From: Streptomyces sp. S.PB5
GTDB lineage: Bacteria > Actinomycetota > Actinomycetes > Streptomycetales > Streptomycetaceae
NCBI RefSeq assembly: GCF_030403745.1
Contig: NZ_JAQMWP010000040.1
Span: 1 to 42,676, forward strand
Reading direction: 5' to 3'
DNA length: 42,676 nucleotides
Part shown: one piece after another, positions 1 through 6,654 of the stretch
How the letters are laid out: each line of letters starts with the position of its first letter
Numbering within the stretch: position 1 is the first letter of the stretch
Translations under genes and position numbers: made by a program
The notes under the pieces: model-generated
Database searches by the model: none
What the model saw: the letters and a program-made list of their open reading frames with translations, nothing else
What the model was told of the DNA's origin: nothing

Positions 1-420
1 GCCGAAGCGCTCCAGGAGTTCCGTTGCCACCCGGCGCCCCTCGTGCTTGGGCAGGTGGTGCAGGTCGGCCATCAGGAGCATGTTCTCCTCGCCGGTGATC
101 AGACCGTCGACCGCGGAGAACTGGCCGGTGACCCCGATCGCCGCCCGCACCCCGTCCGGCGCCGCGGCGATGTCATGGCCCGCGACCTGGGCCTGGCCGC
201 CGTCGGCCGAGATGAGGGTGGAGAGGATCTGGACGGTGGTGGTCTTGCCCGCACCGTTCGGACCGAGCAGGGCGAAGACCGAACCGGCCGGGATGTGCAG
301 ATCGATGCCGTCGAGGACGGTCTTGTCGCCGTACGACTTGTGCAGGCCGAGGGCGGATACGGCGGCCGGGGACGGCCGGCCGTCCCGCCGGTTGGATGTG
401 GGCATGACAGATGAAGGCAT
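1..420 (-). CDS. DrrA-type ABC transporter ATP-binding protein (partial, C-terminus off the left edge)
   Basis: The visible 140 residues are the N-terminal half of an ABC ATPase of the daunorubicin-resistance (DrrA) type, which energises multidrug or lipid export at the inner membrane. The start is ATG at 420 with an AGGAGGA ribosome site directly upstream (423-429). A short N-terminal tail is followed by LHKSYGDKTVLDGIDL, a Walker A of GPNGAGKTTT and a Q-loop reading GVTGQFSAVDGLITGEEN, the form usual in DrrA proteins. The frame stays open to base 1, so the signature motif, Walker B and the permease partner lie outside. It lies downstream of the DUF4097 gene on the same strand after a 395-base gap, so a shared transcript is plausible but not shown. 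The family is clear; the exported substrate cannot be told. Confidence 0.9.
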   Translation of the reverse strand, partial: MPSSVMPTSNRRDGRPSPAAVSALGLHKSYGDKTVLDGIDLHIPAGSVFALLGPNGAGKTTTVQILSTLISADGGQAQVAGHDIAAAPDGVRAAIGVTGQFSAVDGLITGEENMLLMADLHHLPKHEGRRVATELLERFG

Positions 421-815
421 GAGTCCTCCTGTATAGGGCTGGAGTGGGGGTGAGGCTGCGTGCGCGCGTACGGGGGGGGCGGGGAGGAGGGGATTGAGGC
501 TGAGGGCGGGTGTTGCAGGCCGAGGGGGCGAGACCGGGCGAGATGGGGGAGGCGGAGCCTGGCGAGACGGGGACGCCGATCAGGCTTGGCGCGCGGTCGG
601 TGGCCAGGGAAGTGCCAGTCCGGCCCTTGCCCGGCCGACCGCCAGCCCCTGACGCCCCCGCTCTGCCCGCCGACTCACCGCTGCCTGCTCCCCGCTACCT
701 GCTCGCGGCTCCCCGCTGCCTGCTCCCCGCTACCTGCTCGCGGCTCCCCGCTGCCTGCTCCCCGCTACCTGCTCGCGGCTCCCGGCTCCCGGCTCCCGGC
801 TCCCCCAAAGCAACC
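421..815. other. 395-bp gene-free gap with GC-rich repeats
   Basis: This gap lies between the DUF4097 stop (816) and the ABC ATPase start (420). It holds G-rich tracts at about 430-560 and a block of tandem repeats at 681-804 (separate entry). Open frames across it look like chance open frames of high-GC DNA. I see no convincing terminator, so transcription may continue from the DUF4097 gene into the transporter gene. Confidence 0.6.
681..804. repeat. 35-bp tandem repeat (3 copies) running into a 7-bp repeat
   Basis: The unit beginning CTGCCTGCTCCCCGCTACCT recurs at 681, 716 and 751, an exact 35-bp period with essentially identical copies. It is followed by about four copies of a CGGCTCC unit up to 804. 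The unit itself contains CTGCTC sub-repeats, consistent with growth by slippage. It sits just beyond the stop of the DUF4097 gene, in the possible leader of the ABC ATPase gene. Confidence 0.85.
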
Positions 816-1664
816 TCAGGCCTTGGCCCGCCGAATGTCGATGTTCCCGTACCGCGTACGGGCGAGGATCTTGACGGTCCCGTCCGTCTCCCCCGGAGTG
901 TCCGACACGGTCAGCGTGTTGCGTACCTGCCCCGACCCCGAGTTGACGTCGAGCCACGCGGCCGTGCCCTCGCGGACGCCGATCTCGATCGCTCCGTAGC
1001 TGGTCTCCAACTGGGCGGTGCCGCGGGCCACTTCGCCCACCCGGAGGGCACCGTTCGCGGTGGTGGCGGTGACCGAGTCGCCGGCGCGGCGGATCTCGAT
1101 GTCACCGTTGGCGCCGTTCACCCGCAGCTCGCCGGTCGCGGCGTCGACGGTGGTGGAGCCGTGGGAGTTCTTCAGGACGCCGGTGCCGTCGATGACACCG
1201 ACACGCAGGCTGCCGGAGCTGGTGGTGATCTCGGCGTTGCCCTCGACCCGGTCCACCGTGATCGTGCCGTGCGACGCGGTCAGCCGCAGCGGCCCGGTCG
1301 TGTCGAAGCGGACGTCACCGGACGAGGTCTTCACCCGCACCTCGCCGAGCCGGCCCTCGCCGAGCACCTGGGTCCAGGCACCGGTCGCGTCGATGCGCGA
1401 GCCCGTGGGCAGTTCGACCGTCACATCGACGACGCCGGTCCGGCCGAGACCGAACAGATTCGGCTTGGGCGTCCTGACGTTCAGCACACCACCGGCGTAC
1501 CCGACCTCGGTCTGCTCCGCCGCCCGCACGTCCAGGTCCTTCTTCGGATCGCGGGGCCGCACCTCGACGACCGTGTCGGCACGGTCCCCCGCGGTGAACT
1601 GGAGGGAACCGGCGTCCACATGCGCGGTCACGGAGATCGCTTCGGGAGTGTCGAAAGAAGGCAT
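816..1664 (-). CDS. DUF4097 family beta-strand repeat protein
   Basis: A 282-residue protein beginning MPSFDTPEAISVT and made almost entirely of short parallel-beta repeats such as VKTSSGDVRF, ITTSSGSLRV, TTANGALRVG and LETSYGAIEIG. This is the pattern of DUF4097 adhesin-like proteins; the family has no established enzymatic activity. I chose ATG at 1664 because AGAGGAC lies about 9 bases upstream and the family usually starts MPSFDTPE. An in-frame ATG at 1688 (MTQEDGTA) is the alternative; a longer upstream reading overlaps the RHH gene. There is no signal peptide or membrane segment, so it is probably cytoplasmic or membrane-associated through a partner. It follows the RHH gene by about 116 bases on the same strand and precedes the DrrA-type ATPase, so a role in sensing linked to that transporter is inferred from position only. 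Confidence 0.88.
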   Translation of the reverse strand: MPSFDTPEAISVTAHVDAGSLQFTAGDRADTVVEVRPRDPKKDLDVRAAEQTEVGYAGGVLNVRTPKPNLFGLGRTGVVDVTVELPTGSRIDATGAWTQVLGEGRLGEVRVKTSSGDVRFDTTGPLRLTASHGTITVDRVEGNAEITTSSGSLRVGVIDGTGVLKNSHGSTTVDAATGELRVNGANGDIEIRRAGDSVTATTANGALRVGEVARGTAQLETSYGAIEIGVREGTAAWLDVNSGSGQVRNTLTVSDTPGETDGTVKILARTRYGNIDIRRAKA

Positions 1665-1780
1665 GGCTGTCCCGTCCTCTTGAGTCATTGGGGCGTCCCC
1701 GCTGGTGGGACGTGGTGTGGATGCTGGTGCTGATTCCGGCGCTGTGCTTGATTCCTTGTGCGGTACGGGCGGAGGCGCTG

Positions 1781-2302
1781 CTAGCGCACCCAGCCCGTGA
1801 AGCTCTGTCCGACGGCGCGGGACCTCTCCGTCGGCTGCGGCCGCGTACCGCCGTCGACCGCCGCCGACACGGCACGCGTCAGCCACGCGTTGACCGACAG
1901 CCCCTCACGGCTCGCGGCCTCCTCGGCACGGGCCTTGAGATGGGCCGGCAGTCGCAGATTGACCCGCGCGGTGCCCCCCTCGTCGCCGTCGACCGGGGCC
2001 GCCGGCGTCCGGAACGGCTCGACGGGCGCGTCCGGCTCCACGGGAGCGTCGCTGTAACTGGGCGGCAGCGTCACCACGAAGTCGGGGTCGAGCCCGCGCA
2101 GCCGCACATCGACCGAGCCGGGGGCGAGTTCACGGGTGATCTCGTCCATCGCGGCGGAGAGCACGTTGAGCATGGCCAGCCGGGTCGCCGACTCCAGAGG
2201 AGCGGTCAGCCGCTCGGCCAGCTCGCGGGCTTCGTCGCCACCGGCTTCGGCAGCCACCGCGAGTTCGCGGCGGAGGGTGTCGACATACGGGGTGAGGTCC
2301 AT
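1781..2302 (-). CDS. Ribbon-helix-helix (HicB/Arc-like) regulator
   Basis: 173 residues. Residues 1-80 are helical and rich in A/E/R. A linker with a DAPVEP duplication follows (about 85-96). The C-terminal part, about 112-150, has a ribbon-helix-helix signature: strand ARVNLRLP, then HLKARAEEAASREGLSVNAWLTRAV. Such domains dimerise and place the beta ribbon in the major groove of short tandem operators. Automatic pipelines often call this type a HicB-family antitoxin, but no toxin gene is adjacent. No Shine-Dalgarno precedes ATG 2302, and a possible -35 (TTGCGT, 2338-2333) is spaced for a leaderless transcript. Two TGGCRCCA motifs lie between that -35 and the start, and ten more lie further upstream, so autoregulation is the natural inference. 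Downstream genes are DUF4097 and the ABC ATPase. Confidence 0.85.
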   Translation of the reverse strand: MDLTPYVDTLRRELAVAAEAGGDEARELAERLTAPLESATRLAMLNVLSAAMDEITRELAPGSVDVRLRGLDPDFVVTLPPSYSDAPVEPDAPVEPFRTPAAPVDGDEGGTARVNLRLPAHLKARAEEAASREGLSVNAWLTRAVSAAVDGGTRPQPTERSRAVGQSFTGWVR

Positions 2303-2312
2303 GACGTCATGA

Positions 2313-2331
2313 TGGCACCACTATGGCGCCA
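2313..2331. promoter_or_regulatory. Tandem operator pair within the putative RHH-gene promoter
   Basis: TGGCACCA (2313-2320) and the perfect palindrome TGGCGCCA (2324-2331) are spaced 11 bp apart. They lie between a possible -35 TTGCGT (2338-2333, minus strand) and the ATG at 2302. Repressor bound here would block RNA polymerase. That the regulator is the adjacent RHH protein is inference. Confidence 0.6.
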
Positions 2332-2412
2332 TACGCAAGCCCGAATGACACCTACCGACGAGCGACAGAAGCCAAAGTGGCCTTGAGCTGCAAATATACG
2401 GCGAGGAAGACC

Positions 2413-2430
2413 TGGCACATCATGGCGCCA
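2413..2430. promoter_or_regulatory. Second TGGCRCCA pair
   Basis: TGGCACAT (2413-2420) and TGGCGCCA (2423-2430) are spaced 10 bp apart, about 110 bp upstream of the RHH start. They share the motif of the promoter-proximal pair and of the large array at 2464-2541. Confidence 0.6.
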
Positions 2431-2463
2431 CGGGACTTCACCCACCCCCCCGGAGCCACCCCC

Positions 2464-2541
2464 TGGCACCCACTGGCACCACATGGCGCCACATGGCGCC
2501 ACAGTGCGCCACGCGACACCATCCGGCGCCACCAGCTACCA
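2464..2541. repeat. Array of eight 10-bp-phased TGGCRCCA motifs
   Basis: Motifs start at 2464, 2474, 2484, 2494, 2504, 2514, 2524 and 2534, an exact 10-bp register. Copies 2-4 are TGGCACCA or TGGCGCCA. Copy 1 ends in C, copies 5 and 7 vary at the left end (GTGCGCCA, CGGCGCCA), and copies 6 and 8 keep mainly the -CACCA/-TACCA end. A degenerate ninth (AGGCGTCG, 2544) continues the phase. Every motif therefore faces the same side of the helix, as expected for cooperative binding of a small dimeric regulator. The array fills the gap between the lipoprotein stop (2562) and the RHH gene. Confidence 0.85.
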
Positions 2542-2561
2542 CCAGGCGTCGCCACGCCCCC

Positions 2562-3185
2562 TCACAGCCCCGGACACCCTTCATCGGTCCCCGCCACCGG
2601 CCGCCCCCCGGCCGCCGACACGGTCACCGCCGCCGAGTCGAGGTCGGGGCGGGTGAACAGGTACGCCCGGGCAGCGGTGCAGATCAGCTGGCTCTCGGCA
2701 ATGGGCGTCAAGTCGGCCGCGTAGAAGGGCAGTTCAAGATGCACCGCGTCCTGCTGCGTCGTCACCCGCACAGTCTCCGTCGAGTCCTCCGGTATGGCCT
2801 CCGGAGTGGCCTCCAGCAGCGTGTCGGACGAGGTCGCAGTGGGCACGGGGGTCGGCCGAACCGCCTGCCGCGGCAGGTCGGCCAGCCGCGTACTGAACCC
2901 CTTGGCCCGCTCCTGCGCGGTCGGCCCCTGGAGCAGCGCCTCGACGGCCGTCGCCACATCACCGGCCACGGAGACCCTGCGGGCCGACGCGACCAGGGCA
3001 CCGTCCTTGACCAGATAGACCGCGACGGTCGCGGGGACACCGCTCGCGGGCGCGCCCGCCTCCACCACACCGGTCGCCGGAATGTCGCAGGAGGTGAGCG
3101 CGAGCACCGCCACGCCGGTCAGCGGCACGGCACGACGCACGGCCCTCGCGAACCGTACGGACCGCATGAACCGTACAGACCTCAT
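2562..3185 (-). CDS. GerMN-domain lipoprotein
   Basis: 207 residues with an N-terminal basic stretch (two MRSVRF copies), a hydrophobic segment and a lipobox VLALTSC with Cys33 as the lipidation site. The mature part reads TVAVYLVKDGALVASARRV, then ALLQGPTAQERAKGFSTRL, then LPFYAADLTPIAESQLICTA, which is the layout of a GerMN domain as found in LpqB-like and sporulation lipoproteins. Its ATG (3185-3183) overlaps the stop of the sensor kinase gene (3184-3182) as ATGA, indicating translational coupling. It is therefore probably an extracytoplasmic accessory of the kinase, as lipoproteins are in other Streptomyces three-gene sensor operons. The duplicated MRSVRF leaves the exact start slightly uncertain. 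Confidence 0.88.
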   Translation of the reverse strand: MRSVRFMRSVRFARAVRRAVPLTGVAVLALTSCDIPATGVVEAGAPASGVPATVAVYLVKDGALVASARRVSVAGDVATAVEALLQGPTAQERAKGFSTRLADLPRQAVRPTPVPTATSSDTLLEATPEAIPEDSTETVRVTTQQDAVHLELPFYAADLTPIAESQLICTAARAYLFTRPDLDSAAVTVSAAGGRPVAGTDEGCPGL

Positions 3186-4801
3186 GACGCCACCCCCGAC
3201 ACAGAACCGTCCTTCGTCTCCGCCCCCGACTCACCCCGCCGCAACGGAAGTTCCACGGTGAAGACGGCACCCCCCTCAGGACGGTTCGCCGCACGGACCG
3301 TACCGCCGTGCACCCGTACGTTCTCCTCGGTGATCGCCAGACCCAGCCCACTCCCCTCGGTCCGGGTCCGCGCACTGTCGGACTTGTAGAAGCGCTCGAA
3401 GACGTACGGCAGGACGTCCTCCGCGATACCGGGCCCACTGTCCGCCACCTCGATGACCACCGAGCCGACCGACCCCGCCGAGCCCCCAGAGCCCTCCGAG
3501 CCCGCAGAGCCCCCAGCGCTTCCAGAACCCACAGAACCCACAGAACTCACAGAACCACCCAGCCCCCCGGACAACGTCACCCGCACCGGCCGCCCCCCGT
3601 GCCGCAGCGCGTTGCCCACCAGATTCGCCACCACCACATCCAGCCGCCGCGGATCCACCCGCCCCCGCAGCTCGTCCACCCCCGGCAGCACCGCCTCGAC
3701 CTCCTCCGTCCACCCCCGCGAGGCGAGCGTGCGCCGGATCGACTCGGCGAGGTCGATCTCATCCAGGTGCAGTTCCGCCGCGCCCGCGTCGAAGCGGGAG
3801 ATCTCCATCAAGTCCTCGACGAGACGGGCCAGTTTCACGGTCTCCTCGCTGATCAGCCGTACCGCCGTGGCCGTGTCCGGGTCGAGGCTGGCGGCCTCTT
3901 CGTCGAGGACGTCGGTGACCGCCGACATCGCGGCGAGCGGGGTGCGCAGTTCATGGGACACGTCCGCCACGAAGCGCCGGGCCCGGGCCTCCATGACGCG
4001 CAGTTCGGCGACGGAGTGCTCCAGGGCCGCGGCGGTCTCGTTGAACGTGTGGGACAGATCGGCGAGTTCGTCGGAGCCGTTGACATCGAGCCGGGTGTCG
4101 AGGCGTCCCTCGGCGATGCTGCGGGTGGCGCGACGGAGCGCACGGACCGGCCGCAGCACTCCGCGCGCGGCGAGCAGCGCGAGCAGCACGGCGACACCGA
4201 GCGCCGGTACGGTCGCCCGCTCGACGGCGGTGACCAGCGCGTCGACCGCCGCCTGCTCCCCGGTCTGGGGCACGGTGAGGAAGACCCGGACCCCGGTCAG
4301 CACCTCGGCCCGTCCGGCGGAACCGGCGAAGACGACCGACATACCGACGACCAGCGAGGTACGTCCCTCACTGCGCACCCGCTGGAACACGGTGGCCCTG
4401 CTGGAGGCGACGGCCTCGCGCACGGCGGGCGTCAACTCGCCGAAGGAGTCGCCCGGGAGTGACGTCTGCCCCGGGATCGAGGCCCCGTCGAGCCCGTCGT
4501 ACGTGACCATGACCCGCCAGGACCCGGCGGCGTCGGCCCGTGCCACGTCCACCGCGAACTGCCGCAGCGCGGGCCGGCTCGGGGGATAGGCCAGCGTGGG
4601 CGCCAACCGGCTGACCTGGGCGCGCAGTTGGGCGATCACGGTGTCCTGGCTCTGCTTGAGCACACCGTTGCGGGCCTCCCGGAAGGTCAGCGCGCCGGTC
4701 GTCGTGGTGGCCAGGACGGCGACCAGCCCGAAGGCCACGACGAGCCGCATCCGCAGCCCGCGCAGCGGTATCCGCACCGGAAACCTCACCAGCGCCCCCA
4801 C
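3182..4801 (-). CDS. Membrane sensor histidine kinase
   Basis: 539 residues from GTG 4801, with GGAG about 9 bases upstream. Order of parts: transmembrane helix about 18-38; extracytoplasmic region about 40-195; second helix about 197-213; HAMP about 214-266; HisKA with VADVSHELRTPLA (phospho-acceptor His283); ATPase domain with an N box at NLVGNALRHGG (about 393-403), G1 at DSGPGIA (about 454-460) and G2 at GSGLGLAI (about 483-490). An unusual glycine/serine-rich insertion fills about 411-447, inside the ATPase domain between the N box and G1. It is encoded downstream of the response regulator gene with 97 bases between, and overlaps the lipoprotein gene. The stimulus is unknown; the envelope location of the partners suggests a surface signal. 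Confidence 0.95.
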   Translation of the reverse strand: MGALVRFPVRIPLRGLRMRLVVAFGLVAVLATTTTGALTFREARNGVLKQSQDTVIAQLRAQVSRLAPTLAYPPSRPALRQFAVDVARADAAGSWRVMVTYDGLDGASIPGQTSLPGDSFGELTPAVREAVASSRATVFQRVRSEGRTSLVVGMSVVFAGSAGRAEVLTGVRVFLTVPQTGEQAAVDALVTAVERATVPALGVAVLLALLAARGVLRPVRALRRATRSIAEGRLDTRLDVNGSDELADLSHTFNETAAALEHSVAELRVMEARARRFVADVSHELRTPLAAMSAVTDVLDEEAASLDPDTATAVRLISEETVKLARLVEDLMEISRFDAGAAELHLDEIDLAESIRRTLASRGWTEEVEAVLPGVDELRGRVDPRRLDVVVANLVGNALRHGGRPVRVTLSGGLGGSVSSVGSVGSGSAGGSAGSEGSGGSAGSVGSVVIEVADSGPGIAEDVLPYVFERFYKSDSARTRTEGSGLGLAITEENVRVHGGTVRAANRPEGGAVFTVELPLRRGESGAETKDGSVSGVAS

Positions 4802-4898
4802 CCTCGCAGAACTCCCCGGTCGCTCCCCGTACGACTTCCCGAACGGCTCTCCGTACGACCCTCCGTACGGCTCTCCGAGCGACTCCCCCTACGCCTTC

Positions 4899-5618
4899 TC
4901 ACCGCGCCGAGAACCGATACCCGAAGCCACGGACCGTCTGGATATAGCGAGGTTCCCGAGGCGGCTCGCCCATCTTCGCCCGCAGGCGCTTCACACAGGC
5001 GTCCACCAGACGGGCGTCGCCGTGATAGCTGTGCTCCCAGACCGCCTCGAGGAGTTGCTGCCGACTGAACACCTGCCCGGGCGAGGCGGAGAGCGTGAGC
5101 AGGAGGCGCAGTTCGGAGGGGGCGAGGCCGACCGGGCTGCCCGCGACGGTGACGGTCAGTCCGGCGCGGTCGATGGTCAGATCGCCGTAGGTGTCGATCC
5201 TCGGCAGCCCGGCGTCGCCCGCGGCCCCGCCCGTGCCGCCGGACGCCGCCGCCCCGCCCGCCCGGCGCAGCACCGCGCGGATCCGGGCGTTGAGCACGCT
5301 CGCCTGCACCGGCTTGACGACGTAGTCGTCGGCGCCCGCCTCCAGGCCGACAACGATGTCCACGTCATCTCCCCGCGCGGTCGCCATGATGATCGGCAGG
5401 GTCTGGTCGACGGACCGGATGCCACGGCACACGTCGAGGCCTGTCATGCCGGGCAGCATCAGATCGAGGACGACGACATCGGGGCGGAAGGACGTCAGAT
5501 GCGTCATGCCGTCCTCGCCGGTCGGGGCGGCGGCGACATCATGCCCCTGACGGCGCAGCGCGAGGGCGACGCCCTCCCGGACGGCGCGGTCGTCTTCGAT
5601 CAGCAGAACTCGTGGCAT
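4899..5618 (-). CDS. OmpR/PhoB-family response regulator
   Basis: 239 residues from ATG 5618 (MPRVLLIEDD). The receiver domain has the acidic pair D9/D10, phospho-acceptor D52 (VVLDLMLPG) and conserved Lys in YVVKP. A glycine/alanine-rich linker of about 20 residues precedes a winged-helix DNA-binding domain with LAPSELRLLLTL and the closing motif YIQTVRGFGYRF. Upstream in-frame residues were left out because they cross the intergenic promoter region and lack a plausible start. It is the first gene of the regulator-kinase-lipoprotein operon and diverges from the DUF3152 gene. The 150-base shared region holds direct and inverted repeats suited to an OmpR-type regulator. Confidence 0.95.
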   Translation of the reverse strand: MPRVLLIEDDRAVREGVALALRRQGHDVAAAPTGEDGMTHLTSFRPDVVVLDLMLPGMTGLDVCRGIRSVDQTLPIIMATARGDDVDIVVGLEAGADDYVVKPVQASVLNARIRAVLRRAGGAAASGGTGGAAGDAGLPRIDTYGDLTIDRAGLTVTVAGSPVGLAPSELRLLLTLSASPGQVFSRQQLLEAVWEHSYHGDARLVDACVKRLRAKMGEPPREPRYIQTVRGFGYRFSAR

Positions 5619-5658
5619 GGGGTCAGTATCCGGATCCCTCACCCCACCCCAGGGGTCT

Positions 5659-5723
5659 GTTACGGGATGATCACACATCATCTGACAGACTTGCGCCCTG
5701 CGGACCGTTATCTTTTCGTTACC
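5659..5723. promoter_or_regulatory. Candidate operator region between the response regulator and DUF3152 genes
   Basis: GTTATC (5707-5712), five bases, then GTTACC (5718-5723) form a direct repeat with 11-bp spacing, the arrangement bound by OmpR-family regulators and similar to described MtrA-type boxes. A further GTTACG is at 5659-5664. A perfect inverted repeat, GATGAT-CACAC-ATCATC, lies at 5666-5682. Which protein binds which site is not determined by the sequence. Confidence 0.5.
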
Positions 5724-5768
5724 TTCCGGGCCAGATTCGATCACATTGCGGTCACAACCTGGCCCACC

Positions 5769-6650
5769 ATGACCGTGCAACAGACGACACCTTCCCGCAC
5801 CAGCCACCGCCGTCGAGGCCGGCGCCGGCTCAAGCTCGCGCACACCCCTCGGCGGCGGCGTGGGACAGGACGCCTGTGGGCCGGTCTGGCGGCGCTGACC
5901 GTCCTCGGTGCCGCCGGGTTCGCGGCCGTCGGCTGGTCGCAGCAGGGCGGGAAGACGTCACCGCCCGAGGCGAGTTCGACCCAGCGGGCCAAGCCCGCCC
6001 CGGCGCCTTCCAGGACCACGCAGCGCCCCGAACCCAGCACGAGCACGTCCCCCGGCCCGACCCGGACCACCTCCACCCCGACCATCCCCGCGACCGGCCC
6101 GGGCACCTTCACCACCGCATCCGGCGGAACCGGCAAGGTGGGCAAGGGAAACACGCTCCGCTACCGCGTCGAGGTCGAGACGGGCCTCGACCTGTCCACC
6201 GCGGACGTGGCCGCACAGGTGGACGCGGTCCTGGCCGACCCCCGGGGCTGGACGGCGGACGGGACATCCGCCTTCCAGCGGGTCTCCTCCGGCACCGCCG
6301 ACTTCGTCGTCAAGGTCGCCACTCCCGGCACCGTCGACAAGATCTGCGCGACACAAGGCCTGGACACCGGCGGCGAGTACAACTGCAGTGTGGGCCGGAA
6401 CGTCATGGTCAACCTCAAGCGCTGGGAGCTGGCCACCCAGTACTACGCCGACGACGTCCGCGGCTACCGCGCCCTGATCGTCAACCACGAGGTGGGGCAC
6501 TTCCTCCACCACGGCCATGTCACCTGCCCGGGCCCCGGCAAGCCCGCGCCGGCGATGATGCAGCAGATCAAGGGCCTGAAGGGCTGCGCCCCCAACGTCT
6601 GGCCCTACGACGCCCAGGGCCGCCTGATCACCGGCCCGGCCGTGCCGTGA
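5769..6650 (+). CDS. DUF3152 protein, predicted membrane-anchored metalloprotease-like
   Basis: 293 residues from ATG 5769; no strong ribosome site is visible, so the start is less sure. A very basic N-terminus (RRRGRRR, RRRRG) precedes one transmembrane helix (about 36-56), then a Pro/Thr/Ser-rich linker (about 60-115), then the globular DUF3152 domain with two Cys in KICATQG and YNCSVG. Residues 240-250 read HEVGHFLHHGH, matching a zinc-binding HExxH with a third His at the metzincin distance. This suggests an extracytoplasmic metalloprotease, although activity has not to my knowledge been proven for the family. It is convergent with the lipoprotein gene, whose stop is four bases away. The long frame that reaches back to 4596 is antisense to the kinase and regulator genes and was not used. 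Confidence 0.87.
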   Translation: MTVQQTTPSRTSHRRRGRRRLKLAHTPRRRRGTGRLWAGLAALTVLGAAGFAAVGWSQQGGKTSPPEASSTQRAKPAPAPSRTTQRPEPSTSTSPGPTRTTSTPTIPATGPGTFTTASGGTGKVGKGNTLRYRVEVETGLDLSTADVAAQVDAVLADPRGWTADGTSAFQRVSSGTADFVVKVATPGTVDKICATQGLDTGGEYNCSVGRNVMVNLKRWELATQYYADDVRGYRALIVNHEVGHFLHHGHVTCPGPGKPAPAMMQQIKGLKGCAPNVWPYDAQGRLITGPAVP

Positions 6651-6654
6651 ACCG

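Noticed and set aside
681..804. CRISPR or integron-like array at the 35-bp repeats
   Set aside because: The copies are directly abutting with no spacers, which is a simple tandem duplication.
1781..2302. Calling the RHH gene a HicAB toxin-antitoxin system
   Set aside because: No HicA-like toxin of about 60 residues is adjacent; the neighbours are a DUF4097 gene and a lipoprotein gene.
2303..2561. CRISPR array at the 10-bp repeats
   Set aside because: The repeats are only 8 bp with no spacer-like unique segments and no cas genes. They look like an operator array.
4596..5768. N-terminal extension of the DUF3152 protein
   Set aside because: The open frame runs antisense through the kinase start and the response regulator. 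The natural start is near 5769, ahead of the membrane anchor.
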